Of a stretch of 64,000 nucleotides of DNA, positions 7,614 through 15,961 are shown in pieces. The stretch covers positions 310,001-374,000 of the forward strand of contig JBMNFA010000009.1 of NCBI GenBank assembly GCA_050949055.1. The letters are read 5' to 3'. The translations under genes and the position numbers were made by a program. This DNA comes from JAEZJZ01 sp050949055 (GTDB lineage: Bacteria > Bacillota > UBA994 > UBA5500). The notes beneath the pieces were generated by a model. It saw only the letters and a list, made by a program, of their open reading frames with translations. It was not told where the DNA came from and ran no database searches. The first letter of the stretch is position 1; each line of letters starts with the position of its first letter.

Positions 7614-9593
7614 ATGTTGCGAAAAACCCTGGAAATGGTCCAGCGAGAGTTCTCCGGCCAGAGAGCATTTAACCATGTGGCCGAGGTCTGCCAGCATCAT
7701 CGCATCCAAGCTAGCCCCGGCTTCCGGCAAGCGGCCATCTATTGTCGACAGGTGCTGGAGGATTGTGGCCTGGACGCCGAGATTATCACTTTCCCGGCTG
7801 ATGGCAAAACCATGTATTGGACCCAACAGATGTTTGAAGAGTGGGATTGCCAGCAGGCCCGGTTGGATTTGCTTTTCCCCCAGGCGGAATGCCTGGCTGA
7901 CTTTTCTGCCGAGCCGATGTCCTTGATCCAGCGCAGCGTCAGCACACCGCCAGAGGGTATTGAGGCAGACATCGTCTGGCTAAATCAAGGTGACGACCCA
8001 GAACCCTACCAGGGTTGGGACCTGAACGGCAAGCTGGTGTTCACCGACGGTGACTGGAATAAGGTGCGGGCCTGGGCGGTGGAAAAGCAGGGCGCTTTGG
8101 GCATCATCAGCGACCGCCTGATGGAGTTCCCGCCGGTTCGCCACCGTTTTGATATTCCCGATGCCCTGATGTACACCTCCTTCTGGTGGACAGGCCATGA
8201 GCAGCGCTGCTTCGGCTTTGTGCTCTCACCCAAGGCTGGCGACAAGCTGCGCCGCCAGTGTCAGGAGATGTGGCAGGCCCATCAGCAGGATGGAAGCCGC
8301 CCCGCTTATCCGCGGGCGAAGGCTGTGGTACAGGCCTCCTGCTACAGCGGTTCACTGGAGGATGTAACGGCGCTGATCCCTGGGGAAAGCGATGAGGAAG
8401 TGATCATCGCCGCCCATCTCTGCCATCCGCGGGCGTCTGCCAACGACAACGCCTCCGGGGTAGGCACGGCACTGGAAGCTGCCCGCGCCCTGCAGAGCCT
8501 GATCCAAAAGGGGTGCTTGCCCAAGCCTAAACGGGGCATACGCATTCTCCTGATCCCCGAGATGACCGGCACCTATGCCTACCTGGCTACGCGGGAAGAT
8601 CAGATTGGCAAGATTAAGGCGGCGATCAATCTGGACATGGTGGGCGAAAATCAGGCATTGTGTCAAGGTCCGCTGGTGGCGGAATATCCGCCCCAAGCCG
8701 CCACATCCTTCGTGGGCGATGTCCTGGCTGCCATCATGGGGCTGGTGGCCGAGGAGAGCACCAACCTGGGCGGCAGCTCTGCCTATGCGCTGTTCAAGCA
8801 CACTACGGCGCCGTTTTCTGGAGGCAGCGATCATTACATCTTCTCCGACCCGACGGTGGGGGTGCCTTGCCCGATGCTGATCCAATGGCCGGACAAGTAT
8901 TATCATACCAGCGAAGATACATTGGACAAAGTTGACCCGGAGATGCTCTACCGGGTGGGCTGCATGACCGCCACCTACGCCTACTACCTGGCTAATTTGG
9001 GGTGGTCGGAACTGCCCTGGTTGCTCGCTGAGTGTCGAGGCCGCTATCTGAATCAGGTGCAACGGCTGCTCACCCCGCAGGGCGACCCGCGGCCTGCCTG
9101 TGAACTGAAGGAGCAGCTGGACTACCTGCTGCAGCAACGGGTTGACCAGCTGTCCGATCTCCGCCGCTTCGTGCCAGCGGATCAAAAGACCGCACTGAAG
9201 CAGGAACTAGAGCGAGAGCAGCAATTGCTGACCAGCGTCACCGAGCAGCTGTGGCAGAGATACGTCGGCGATCAACAGGTCACGGCCGCCGGGAGGGAAG
9301 TCCCTGCTGAGTACCAGGTTATACCCAAACGGCTGTTCAAGGGCCCGGTCAGCATGCGCGGCAAGCTGGAGCTGTTGAGCGAGGCGGAGCGGGCGGAATA
9401 TGCCGCGTATGCCAAACAGCATGCGGCGGCAGCCAAGATAATGCCCACCTATTTGGTCTATTGGGCGGACGGCCAACGCACGGTGGCCGAGGTGGATCAT
9501 CTGGTGAAGATGGAGACGGGCATCAGTGACCCGGCGTTTGCCTTACGCTACTTCCAACTGTTGGAGCGTTTGGGTTTAGTGACCTGGGCATAG
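7614..9593 (+). CDS. DUF4910-type aminopeptidase-like protein (M28-related)
   Basis: 659 residues. An insert resembling a PA domain (GKLVFTDGD...GALGIISD, about 175-205) lies in the N-terminal half. A zinc-peptidase core follows, with AHLCHPRASANDNASG (about 266-281), IPEMTGTYAY, NLDMVGE and GGSDHYIF...YYHTSEDTLDKVDPEML. The last ~100 residues resemble a winged helix. The metal ligands expected for M28 enzymes (H, D, E, D/H) are present. The family is poorly characterised; a cytosolic or secreted aminopeptidase acting on small peptides is the likely role, and no signal peptide is seen. The ATG at 7614 follows AAAAGGAG at the right spacing. It is the first gene of a rightward pair. Confidence 0.78.
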   Translation: MLRKTLEMVQREFSGQRAFNHVAEVCQHHRIQASPGFRQAAIYCRQVLEDCGLDAEIITFPADGKTMYWTQQMFEEWDCQQARLDLLFPQAECLADFSAEPMSLIQRSVSTPPEGIEADIVWLNQGDDPEPYQGWDLNGKLVFTDGDWNKVRAWAVEKQGALGIISDRLMEFPPVRHRFDIPDALMYTSFWWTGHEQRCFGFVLSPKAGDKLRRQCQEMWQAHQQDGSRPAYPRAKAVVQASCYSGSLEDVTALIPGESDEEVIIAAHLCHPRASANDNASGVGTALEAARALQSLIQKGCLPKPKRGIRILLIPEMTGTYAYLATREDQIGKIKAAINLDMVGENQALCQGPLVAEYPPQAATSFVGDVLAAIMGLVAEESTNLGGSSAYALFKHTTAPFSGGSDHYIFSDPTVGVPCPMLIQWPDKYYHTSEDTLDKVDPEMLYRVGCMTATYAYYLANLGWSELPWLLAECRGRYLNQVQRLLTPQGDPRPACELKEQLDYLLQQRVDQLSDLRRFVPADQKTALKQELEREQQLLTSVTEQLWQRYVGDQQVTAAGREVPAEYQVIPKRLFKGPVSMRGKLELLSEAERAEYAAYAKQHAAAAKIMPTYLVYWADGQRTVAEVDHLVKMETGISDPAFALRYFQLLERLGLVTWA

Positions 9594-9669
9594 TATAACC
9601 GTGGCGAAATGCCGCAGGCCTAGCGACGGGCAGGCCTGCGGCCATGGCCAAGGTGTGAGGAGGAATGAC

Positions 9670-10608
9670 ATGCACATACTGATCACTCAAAAGCCAACCG
9701 AGGAACAGCTATCTGCAATTCGGGAACTGCTTCCCGAGGCAACGATCACGGTCACCCGGGAAGAAGAAGAGATCAGGCAAGCGATGCGCACTGCGGAAGT
9801 GATCTGGGGAAGTCACTATTTGCCCGAGATGCTGCCGGAGGCAAAGAGCCTGCGCCTAATTCAGGTAGCCTTTGCCGGAGTGGATCGACTGATGGTGCCG
9901 CAGCTGCTGGCCCATAAAGCCGTGCTGGCCAACGCCCGGGGCATTCACGGAACAACCATTGCCGAGCACGTGTTCATGTTGATGCTGGCTCTTGCCCGTC
10001 AGCTGCCTGCCACCATGCGAGCAGCTGACCGCAAGGAGTGGACAAGGACCGGAGCCGCGGTACTGGAAGGCAGTACTATGGGAATAGTCGGTTACGGCAG
10101 CATCGGACAAGCCATCGCCAGACGGGCTAAAGCCTTTGGCATGCAGGTATTGGCCACCCGTCGCCATGCCCAGCCCGATCAGTGGGCTGATCAGGTGTGG
10201 GATAATAGCGGCCTGCCCGACCTGCTAAGGCAGTCGGATTACGTGATCTTGGCAACTCCACTCACCACGGAGACCTATCATCTGATTGGCTCCGAGGAGT
10301 TGGCCATGATGAAGGACTCGGCGGTGTTGGTGAATATCGCCCGCGGCGCTGTGGTAGACGAGAAAGCGTTAATCGCCTGTCTACAAGCAGGAGGAATCAG
10401 GGGTGCCGGATTGGACGTATTTGAAACGGAGCCGCTGCCTGCGGACAGTCCTCTCTGGTCGATGCCCAATGTGGTGATCACTCCGCATCAGGCAGGCAGC
10501 ATGCCAGACTATGACCAACGGGCCTTCGCCGTCTTCATGGACAACCTGAAGCGCTTGCAGGCTGGCGAACCACTGCTAAACGTGGTTGATAAGCAAGCGG
10601 GCTACTAA
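9670..10608 (+). CDS. D-2-hydroxyacid dehydrogenase
   Basis: 312 residues. The NAD-binding motif GIVGYGSIGQAIA lies near residues 137-149, followed by NIARGAVVDEKAL, the GLDVFETEPLP stretch and the catalytic His in TPHQAG. Catalytic Arg and Glu are expected in NIARG and the ETEPLP region and both are seen. Closest in look to the glyoxylate/hydroxypyruvate reductase-like subgroup, but substrate cannot be read from sequence. The ATG at 9670 has AGGAGG 7 bases upstream. It sits 76 bases after the peptidase and ends at a strong terminator. With larB and larC opposite, a link to 2-hydroxyacid metabolism is possible. Confidence 0.85.
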   Translation: MHILITQKPTEEQLSAIRELLPEATITVTREEEEIRQAMRTAEVIWGSHYLPEMLPEAKSLRLIQVAFAGVDRLMVPQLLAHKAVLANARGIHGTTIAEHVFMLMLALARQLPATMRAADRKEWTRTGAAVLEGSTMGIVGYGSIGQAIARRAKAFGMQVLATRRHAQPDQWADQVWDNSGLPDLLRQSDYVILATPLTTETYHLIGSEELAMMKDSAVLVNIARGAVVDEKALIACLQAGGIRGAGLDVFETEPLPADSPLWSMPNVVITPHQAGSMPDYDQRAFAVFMDNLKRLQAGEPLLNVVDKQAGY

Positions 10609-10616
10609 CATAGTGC

Positions 10617-10643
10617 AGGGGCTGTCGGTGGACAGCCCCTTTG
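10617..10643 (+). terminator. Rho-independent terminator of the dehydrogenase gene
   Basis: Perfect 10-bp stem AGGGGCTGTC / GACAGCCCCT with a four-base loop, followed by TTTG, 9 bases after the stop codon. Confidence 0.75.
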
Positions 10644-10830
10644 AACTCCCCCAGTCACTGCGTCTGAGTGGGGGCCAAGACTCCCCAATCGCTTCGCGAC
10701 AGCCCCCTTCACAAGGGGGCCGAGACTCCCCCAGTCACTGCGTGACAGCCCCCTCCGAGAGGGGCCAAGACTTGCCTCCCTCTGATGAGGGAGGTGGCAC
10801 GACGTAGCCGTGACGGAAGGAGAGAATGCC
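10644..10830 (+). repeat. MITE-like repeat, copy A
   Basis: Two tandem CCCCAGTCACTGCGT / GACAGCCCCC-type palindromic units are followed by CTTGCCTCCCTCTGATGAGG, GAGGTGGCACGACG and GTGACGGAAGGAGA. A partial, inverted relative lies near 25355-25432. The pattern is that of a short non-coding dispersed repeat; it fills the space between the dehydrogenase terminator and aroC. Confidence 0.65.
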
Positions 10831-10835
10831 CGGCG

Positions 10836-11987
10836 TCAGGTTGGACCTACCCAAGCCTGCCCTACCCGCAGGCGCTCCATCCGCTCAACCACCTGCTTCC
10901 ACTGGTCTCCGCCCAACTGATGCAACAGCTGATCGCAGACGACCCAAGCGGCCATGGCCTCACCGACGATGCTGGCTGCCGGCACGGCACAAGCATCTGC
11001 CCGCTCCCGCGCAGCGATTGCCGGTTGTCTGGTATGCCAACGGAAGCTCTGCAGGGGTTTGACTATAGAGGGGATCGGCTTCATGAAGCAGGTAAGCAGA
11101 ATAGGGGCACCGTTGCTCATGCCCCCTTCGATGCCGCCAGCATGATTGCTGGGACGAGCGACTGCCCCGTTGGACACTGAGAACTCATCGTGCGCTTGGG
11201 AGCCGGGCACCCGGCTTTGCCGGACGCCCGCGCCTATTTCCACCGCCTTAATGGCCGGAATGCTGATCATGGCCTGGGCTAGCAGCCCATCCAGACGGCG
11301 GTCCCAATGCATGGGACTACCCACCCCGGCGGGGAGGCCCCTGACAGCGACCTGGAAAGCCCCTCCTACCGAATCCCCGGTTTGCATTGCCCGGTCGACC
11401 TCCCCCGACATTTCCCGGGAAATATCGCGGTCAGGACAGCGCAGCGGGGATTGCTCAGCCTGTTCATCCTCCCAAGGAAGATCGGGTGGGGCGCTGACGG
11501 TCCCAATGGCGATTACCCGGCTATGTACGCTCACCCCCAAGGCAGCGAGCAGCTGCCGGGCCACTCCCCCTACCGCCACTCGGGCGGCAGTCTCCCGAGC
11601 GCTGGCGCGTTCCAGCACTTCTCGCAAATCGTTGGCATCATACTTCAAGCCACCAGCATAATCGGCATGCCCAGGGCGTGGACAGACTACCGGTCGCGGC
11701 TCGGTCACCTCATGGATGGGATGCATAGTTCGCTGCCAGTTAGCATAGTCCCGGTTCTCTATCTGCATAGTCAGGGGTGAGCCCATGGTTTTCCCTGACC
11801 GCAGCCCTGACCAGATGGTGACCTGATCCTGTTCTATGCCCATGCGCTGTCCACGTCCGTACCCTTGCTGGCGCCTGGCCAGCTGTCGATTGATTTTGTC
11901 GACGGAAAGCTGAAAGCCCGCCGGCAAGCCTTCGATGATCACGGTCAAAGCCGGCCCGTGGGACTCTCCTGCTGTCAAAAAGCGCAT
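10836..11987 (-). CDS. aroC: Chorismate synthase
   Basis: 383 residues. It starts MRFLTAGESHGPAL and carries RRQQGYGRGQRM, PRPGHADYAGGLKY, ERASARETAARVAVG and the C-terminal HDEFSVSNG / GGIEGGMSNG region, all diagnostic for FMN-dependent chorismate synthase. It converts 5-enolpyruvylshikimate-3-phosphate to chorismate. The start is inside the end of aroA (13-base overlap), so the two are co-translated. The ATG at 11987 follows GGGAGGCCAAGG. A perfect Noc-type palindrome lies within the gene at 11410-11423. Confidence 0.95.
   Translation of the reverse strand: MRFLTAGESHGPALTVIIEGLPAGFQLSVDKINRQLARRQQGYGRGQRMGIEQDQVTIWSGLRSGKTMGSPLTMQIENRDYANWQRTMHPIHEVTEPRPVVCPRPGHADYAGGLKYDANDLREVLERASARETAARVAVGGVARQLLAALGVSVHSRVIAIGTVSAPPDLPWEDEQAEQSPLRCPDRDISREMSGEVDRAMQTGDSVGGAFQVAVRGLPAGVGSPMHWDRRLDGLLAQAMISIPAIKAVEIGAGVRQSRVPGSQAHDEFSVSNGAVARPSNHAGGIEGGMSNGAPILLTCFMKPIPSIVKPLQSFRWHTRQPAIAARERADACAVPAASIVGEAMAAWVVCDQLLHQLGGDQWKQVVERMERLRVGQAWVGPT
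11410..11423. promoter_or_regulatory. Noc-binding site (NBS) palindrome inside aroC
   Basis: ATTTCCCGGGAAAT, an exact match to the Noc-binding consensus described for Bacillus subtilis. A noc gene is present at 33717-34529, so the site is plausible as a Noc loading point. It is read as coding sequence of aroC at the same time. Confidence 0.6.
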
Positions 11988-13288
11988 CCTGCCTTGGCCT
12001 CCCTTTGCAGCCTCGCTAGTTGATGAAAGAAGTCTGGATAGGAGATAGACACCCATTCGGCCCCGCAGATACCTACCGGCCCGTCAGCCACGGTGGCGGC
12101 CACCGCTAGCGCCATAGCGAGGCGGTGGTCTGCATGACCTGAAAGCACTCTGTGCCCACTAAACCGCTGGGACTGCCCTTGCACTCGCAACACATCTCCC
12201 TTCACTTCGATGCGCGCACCCATCAAGCGCAAAGGCTGCACAATACCTTCCACCCGATCGCTTTCCTTTACCCGCAGCTCTCCCACGCCTCCAATCACCG
12301 TATCTCCCTCCGCCAAACATGCGGCTACCACCAACAGCGGCACCTCATCGATCAACAGCGGAATCTCTTCTGGCAAGACCTCGATCCCGCTCAGCTGGCC
12401 ATTGTACTGCACTAACACATTGCCTAGGGGCTCGTTACCATCGTCCGAAGTGATCGTTATCCGGATGTCGGCACCCATGCGACGCAAGACATGCAGCAGT
12501 CCGATGCGGGTAGGGTTCAGCCCCACAGCAGAGACCCGCAGCACGCTGCCGGGGCAGAGGGCTGCGGCGGTAATGAAAGGGGCGGCGCTAGAAATATCCC
12601 CTGGAATGGCTAGATCCCGGCCTAATAGCTGCTGGTGCCCACGAATCTTGATCTGCCCCTCGTACCTGGAGAGATTGATCCCCATAGCCATCAGCATCCG
12701 CTCGCTATGGTCACGAGACGGCACCGGATCGATGATGGTTGTTTCACCATCAGCCTGCAGGGCCGCCAACAGCAATGCGGACTTCAGTTGGGCACTGGCC
12801 ACCGGCAGTCGGTAATCGATCCCCCGCAGTCGCTGCCCCAGCAGCAGCACCGGAGCGGTGCCTGCGGGGGTACAATAGGCCTTCACCCCCATCAAACGCA
12901 ACGGTTGCAGCACCCGCTGCAAAGGGCGACGGTTCAGCGAATGATCGCCGGAGAGCAACACCTGCAATGGTTGGGCGGCAAGGGCTCCGGTCATCAGGCG
13001 CAGGGTGGTGCCCGAGTTGCCCACCTGCAGGGGACCTCTGGGTGAGCTGAAGCACCCTGCCTGTCCGTGCACCAGCACCTGGTCTCCGCTCTGCTGGACG
13101 GTCACTCCCAGAGCCTGCAAACACCGGCTGGTGGACAACACATCGCCCGCTCGTAGCAGGTTGCTGATGCGACTCACCCCGCTAGCCAGTGCCGAGAAGA
13201 TCAGGGCGCGATGGGAGATGGATTTGTCCGCCGGTGGATTGAGGTGTCCCGCCACCGGACCGGGGTATACCCGTTTTGTCACTGCCAT
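11975..13288 (-). CDS. aroA: 3-phosphoshikimate 1-carboxyvinyltransferase (EPSP synthase)
   Basis: 437 residues. Motifs in order: PADKSISHRAL (19-29), VGNSGTTLRLMTG, DHSLNRRP, PVASAQLKSALLLAAL, PGDISSAAPF, EEIPLLIDEVPLL, ELRVKESDR and the GHADHRLAMALAVA end. It joins phosphoenolpyruvate to shikimate-3-phosphate. The NSGTTLRL segment has the Ala-less form typical of Gram-positive enzymes, but glyphosate sensitivity was not judged. The ATG at 13288 has no strong ribosome binding site of its own and overlaps the stop of a 27-codon ORF, so reinitiation from that ORF is likely. aroC follows with a 13-base overlap. Confidence 0.94.
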   Translation of the reverse strand: MAVTKRVYPGPVAGHLNPPADKSISHRALIFSALASGVSRISNLLRAGDVLSTSRCLQALGVTVQQSGDQVLVHGQAGCFSSPRGPLQVGNSGTTLRLMTGALAAQPLQVLLSGDHSLNRRPLQRVLQPLRLMGVKAYCTPAGTAPVLLLGQRLRGIDYRLPVASAQLKSALLLAALQADGETTIIDPVPSRDHSERMLMAMGINLSRYEGQIKIRGHQQLLGRDLAIPGDISSAAPFITAAALCPGSVLRVSAVGLNPTRIGLLHVLRRMGADIRITITSDDGNEPLGNVLVQYNGQLSGIEVLPEEIPLLIDEVPLLVVAACLAEGDTVIGGVGELRVKESDRVEGIVQPLRLMGARIEVKGDVLRVQGQSQRFSGHRVLSGHADHRLAMALAVAATVADGPVGICGAEWVSISYPDFFHQLARLQREAKAGCAF

Positions 13289-13362
13289 GGCGATAGCGGC
13301 TCAGCGCCCTGGTTGGTGCTGGACAGGCTGGAGCGGTAAAAGAATTTTCGTGTCTCGGTCAT
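13279..13362 (-). CDS. Short leader ORF overlapping the start of aroA
   Basis: 27 codons starting at an ATG with a strong GGGAGG 8 bases upstream and ending at a TGA that overlaps the aroA start (ATGGCAGTGA). The peptide begins MTETRKFFYRSS and ends SPWQ, so it holds two Phe, one Tyr and one Trp. It has no recognised domain. The arrangement fits a leader peptide that couples translation to aroA; the aromatic codons could let it sense aromatic-amino-acid supply. No terminator/antiterminator pair is obvious. A decayed gene end is the alternative. Confidence 0.5.
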   Translation of the reverse strand: MTETRKFFYRSSLSSTNQGAEPLSPWQ

Positions 13363-13681
13363 TCTAGATCCTCCCGCGCATGTTTGCCGAACAAACGAGG
13401 CGAAACCGGTAGTACCAACAACAGGCCGAAGCAATGCTCCGAAGGAATGCGTTGACAGAGTTGGCCAGCGGGACAGGGAATGCTTGGCCTCGCTAGCAGT
13501 TCTCCATGGAAGCACCAGCTTCCTGCCCAGAGATAGTCTACCCGCGGGAAGGTTGCTGTCAGGCAGCGGGACAGGCTATTTTTGGCGGGTTCTGGCGGGT
13601 TGTTGCCCAAATATGCTGGGTTGCTGTGCGCCGGTTTGTGTTATACTGTAGTCGATTAGGCGCGAAGGGAGTTGTTGATAA
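13363..13681. other. Intergenic region between aroA leader and DUF1858 gene
   Basis: About 320 bases serving divergent transcription. It holds the promoter of the DUF1858 gene at its right end and a small inverted repeat (GTTTG...CAAAC) near 13382-13396 on the aroA side. No gene is supported; open frames here lack ribosome binding sites. Confidence 0.5.
13639..13647 (+). promoter_or_regulatory. Extended -10 promoter for DUF1858 gene
   Basis: TGTTATACT: a TGn extension followed by TATACT at 13642-13647, 35 bases ahead of the ATG, with a weak TTGCTG (13621-13626) as -35. Confidence 0.5.
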
Positions 13682-13882
13682 ATGAAAATCACCAAGGATA
13701 TGGCCATTTCTGAGATCGTCGAGAAGTACCCGCAGGTGGTGCCGGTCTTCTTCAAGCATGGCTTGGGTTGCCTGGGCTGCGCCATCGCTCAGTTTGAGAC
13801 ATTGGAGCAGGGGGCGAAGGCGCACGGCATAGATGTCGACGCGCTGCTGGCTGACCTGAACAAGGTTCTGGAAGAAAAGTAG
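13682..13882 (+). CDS. DUF1858 domain protein (disulfide/ScdA N-terminal-like)
   Basis: 66 residues, a complete small domain. It begins MKITKDMAISEIVEKYP and contains the GLGCLGC motif with C30 and C33, typical of DUF1858 proteins found alone or fused to hybrid-cluster and iron-sulfur repair proteins. Its exact role is not known; the cysteine pair suggests redox or metal-centre handling in anaerobes. The start is supported by GAAGGGAG 11 bases upstream and an extended -10 promoter. Single gene closed by a strong terminator shared with the convergent yabE-like gene. Confidence 0.85.
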   Translation: MKITKDMAISEIVEKYPQVVPVFFKHGLGCLGCAIAQFETLEQGAKAHGIDVDALLADLNKVLEEK

Positions 13883-13894
13883 GCTGTAATGGCA

Positions 13895-13929
13895 GGGCAG
13901 CTCACCGATTTGCGGTGAGCTGCCCTTTT
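13895..13929. terminator. Terminator between DUF1858 gene and yabE-like gene
   Basis: 13-bp stem GGGCAGCTCACCG / CGGTGAGCTGCCC with a five-base loop, then TTTTG on the plus strand. It lies between two convergent genes and may work on both strands. Confidence 0.85.
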
Positions 13930-13931
13930 GT

Positions 13932-14858
13932 TTACTCCAAGATATAGACGTTCATCTTTCGTCGTCCAAAGCTGTAGCATTCGGCAAATGTCTCCATGTA
14001 GATGTCGATGCGATTGCCTTTAATAGCCGATCCCACATCCATGGCTACATAGAGGCCAGAATACTGCTTACCTTTCGCATCAACACCCTCTACGTACACC
14101 CTGGTTCCGGTAGGGATCACCTTTGGATCGGTGGCGATGGTGGTACCTGCCACAGCCCGCTTGCCGGAGGCCGTCATCCCCTGATAGGGGTCATCGGGCA
14201 AGCCGGTTTCGGGATTGATGTCGCTGGTATATGCGGTCGCTGTGACGCTGAGCATGCGGCTGTAGCGATAGGTCTGTCCACCGCGGGAGAGGGTCGAGAT
14301 GGTCCCCTCTTCGATCACGCGGTCCTGTTTCTCCACCACCGTCACTGAATTGATCAGTTCCTTTTTCACCGGCTGGCCATCTTCCAGCAGCACCTGATAG
14401 GTATTCAGTTGCTTGCCATTGGCACCCGGTTGCACCTCCCTAGTCTCACCTCGGTTCATGGAGCGGGAGGCTACTCTGACGGTACGATAAGGGATGACAG
14501 CTTGCTCTTCTACTATCCGGCTGTCTACGCGAATCAGTCGAATCTGCTGTTGATCCTCCACCGGTTCGCTCAGATCCGGTATGGTGCGGTCCATTGGTCC
14601 CAAGCCCAGACCGGCAAAGGTAAGCGCATCCTGCACGGTGCGCGCGCTGGTCCAAAGAGCTCGTTCCTCGCCATCTGCGATCACAGTCACACGACGGCTA
14701 AAGGTCATGTTATCCAAAAGCTGTCTCGAGTCGCCAATTCCCCCAGCCAAGCTGATCATGGCAGAGTCAAATCGGCCATCGGTGAGAATAAGCACTACCA
14801 GTAGGGTGCAGGCAACCGCTATAGCGGCGATTTGCAGGAGTCTACTTGCTTTTGGCAT
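13932..14858 (-). CDS. YabE-like cell-wall protein (DUF348-G5-3D domains)
   Basis: 308 residues. One N-terminal membrane segment (about 8-26) is followed by a DUF348/ubiquitin-like stretch (VTVIADGEERALWTSARTVQDAL), a G5 domain (about 130-205), and a C-terminal 3D domain with the three aspartates (ATDPKVIPTGTRVYV, AMDVGSAIKGNRIDIY). The family includes B. subtilis YabE and resembles resuscitation-promoting factors. The 3D domain is probably a lytic transglycosylase acting on peptidoglycan outside the cell. A strong promoter lies upstream. In Bacillus the gene also sits near the origin. Confidence 0.88.
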   Translation of the reverse strand: MPKASRLLQIAAIAVACTLLVVLILTDGRFDSAMISLAGGIGDSRQLLDNMTFSRRVTVIADGEERALWTSARTVQDALTFAGLGLGPMDRTIPDLSEPVEDQQQIRLIRVDSRIVEEQAVIPYRTVRVASRSMNRGETREVQPGANGKQLNTYQVLLEDGQPVKKELINSVTVVEKQDRVIEEGTISTLSRGGQTYRYSRMLSVTATAYTSDINPETGLPDDPYQGMTASGKRAVAGTTIATDPKVIPTGTRVYVEGVDAKGKQYSGLYVAMDVGSAIKGNRIDIYMETFAECYSFGRRKMNVYILE

Positions 14859-14887
14859 AATGGCCCCCTTTCTGCATCTGCCAGAAC

Positions 14888-14916
14888 ATTATAGTGTAAT
14901 GCGTAGAAGTGGTCAA
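14888..14916 (-). promoter_or_regulatory. Sigma-A promoter of the yabE-like gene
   Basis: Minus strand TTGACC (14916-14911) and TATAAT (14893-14888) with a 17-base spacer, ending 30 bases ahead of the ATG. Confidence 0.75.
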
Positions 14917-15086
14917 ACTTGCCTTATACATCTGTTTACTTTGCAGTCTAGCCGTTCTCTGGCAATCTATACTTTAACTCCTCTATAGCTTATGCAGTTG
15001 GGCCGGAACAGCAACCCGTGGAAACAACCCGACTATTTGCGCTTACGGTACTATTCCATATTTGAGGATAGTCTCCTGCAGGCAGT

Positions 15087-15791
15087 TCATGGTATCAGCA
15101 CAGGGATGGCGTCGCCCCAGTCGATCCCTTGTGGAAGCTTGGGGATGATGGTGTACGCTAGCAACTGAACCCCGCTATCCAAGGCCTGCTTAGCAGTCTC
15201 TACGAACTGGCGATCTATCTGTTGATTGAGCACCACTGCCTTCGCCCAGGGCATCTGGGCCAAGAAGATCACCGCTGCCCGTTGTCCATCGGTTGCTGCC
15301 TGGGATAGCTCGCGCATGTGCTTAGCTGCCCGCTCGCTGGGCGCGTCGGGAAAGCGGGCCCAGTCTCCTTGGAAATCAGCAGCCGATTTCACCTCCACCA
15401 GGCATGGCGGCAGCCCTGGTCCAGTCAGGGCAAGATCAAAACGGCTGGCACCTTGACGGTATTCGGGCTGAATATGTCTGTAAGGCAAGAAGTCGGATAA
15501 GCGTTGCCGCCGCCAAGCCTCCTGGACTAAGATGTTGGGCAGCTGGGAATCCACCAGCACCGTGCCTAGTTTGGTCGAGATCGCCACCAGGTCAAATTTG
15601 GTCTTGCGCCCCTGTTTGTCGACTGGGCGCAGCCAGCAGGCTGCCCCTTGGCTGAGCACCGTAGTCAGACGCCCGGAATTGGGCAGATGGGCAACGGTTA
15701 CAGTTTCGTCAAGCAGTACCTCCACCACAAAACGGTTGCTGCGGCCTAGATAGATGCCTTCTCGCAGCTGCTCGGTGAAGCAATAGAGCAC
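15087..15791 (-). CDS. sfsA: SfsA family protein (sugar fermentation stimulation homolog)
   Basis: 234 residues, full length. Conserved stretches are RSNRFVVEV, HLPNSGRL, the LVDSQLPN-type motif, RFDLAL and LVEVKSAADF, the last carrying the acidic/lysine residues of its nuclease-like fold. SfsA was named for an effect on maltose use in E. coli; its fold suggests a nucleic-acid-binding or nuclease function, still unclear. GTG start at 15791 with GGGGG about 8 bases upstream. Monocistronic, with about 230 bases of mostly non-coding sequence separating it from the yabE-like gene. Confidence 0.9.
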   Translation of the reverse strand: MLYCFTEQLREGIYLGRSNRFVVEVLLDETVTVAHLPNSGRLTTVLSQGAACWLRPVDKQGRKTKFDLVAISTKLGTVLVDSQLPNILVQEAWRRQRLSDFLPYRHIQPEYRQGASRFDLALTGPGLPPCLVEVKSAADFQGDWARFPDAPSERAAKHMRELSQAATDGQRAAVIFLAQMPWAKAVVLNQQIDRQFVETAKQALDSGVQLLAYTIIPKLPQGIDWGDAIPVLIP

Positions 15792-15961
15792 AAAATGACC
15801 CCCGATCCTTGCCTGTGTTTGTAGGAGTTGCAGATTAAAACCCGATTCATTAGAACAGACGATTGATGGCGATTGACCTAGACTATGCTACACTAATTAT
15901 GGGACAAGCGAAACAATGTATGCAATTTGATGTTTTTGTTAAGAAAGGGAGGCATCAGTTA

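Noticed and set aside
8352..9185. 277-codon open frame on the minus strand
   Set aside because: Entirely antisense to the M28-like peptidase gene, which has clear family motifs; no ribosome binding site or recognisable domain.
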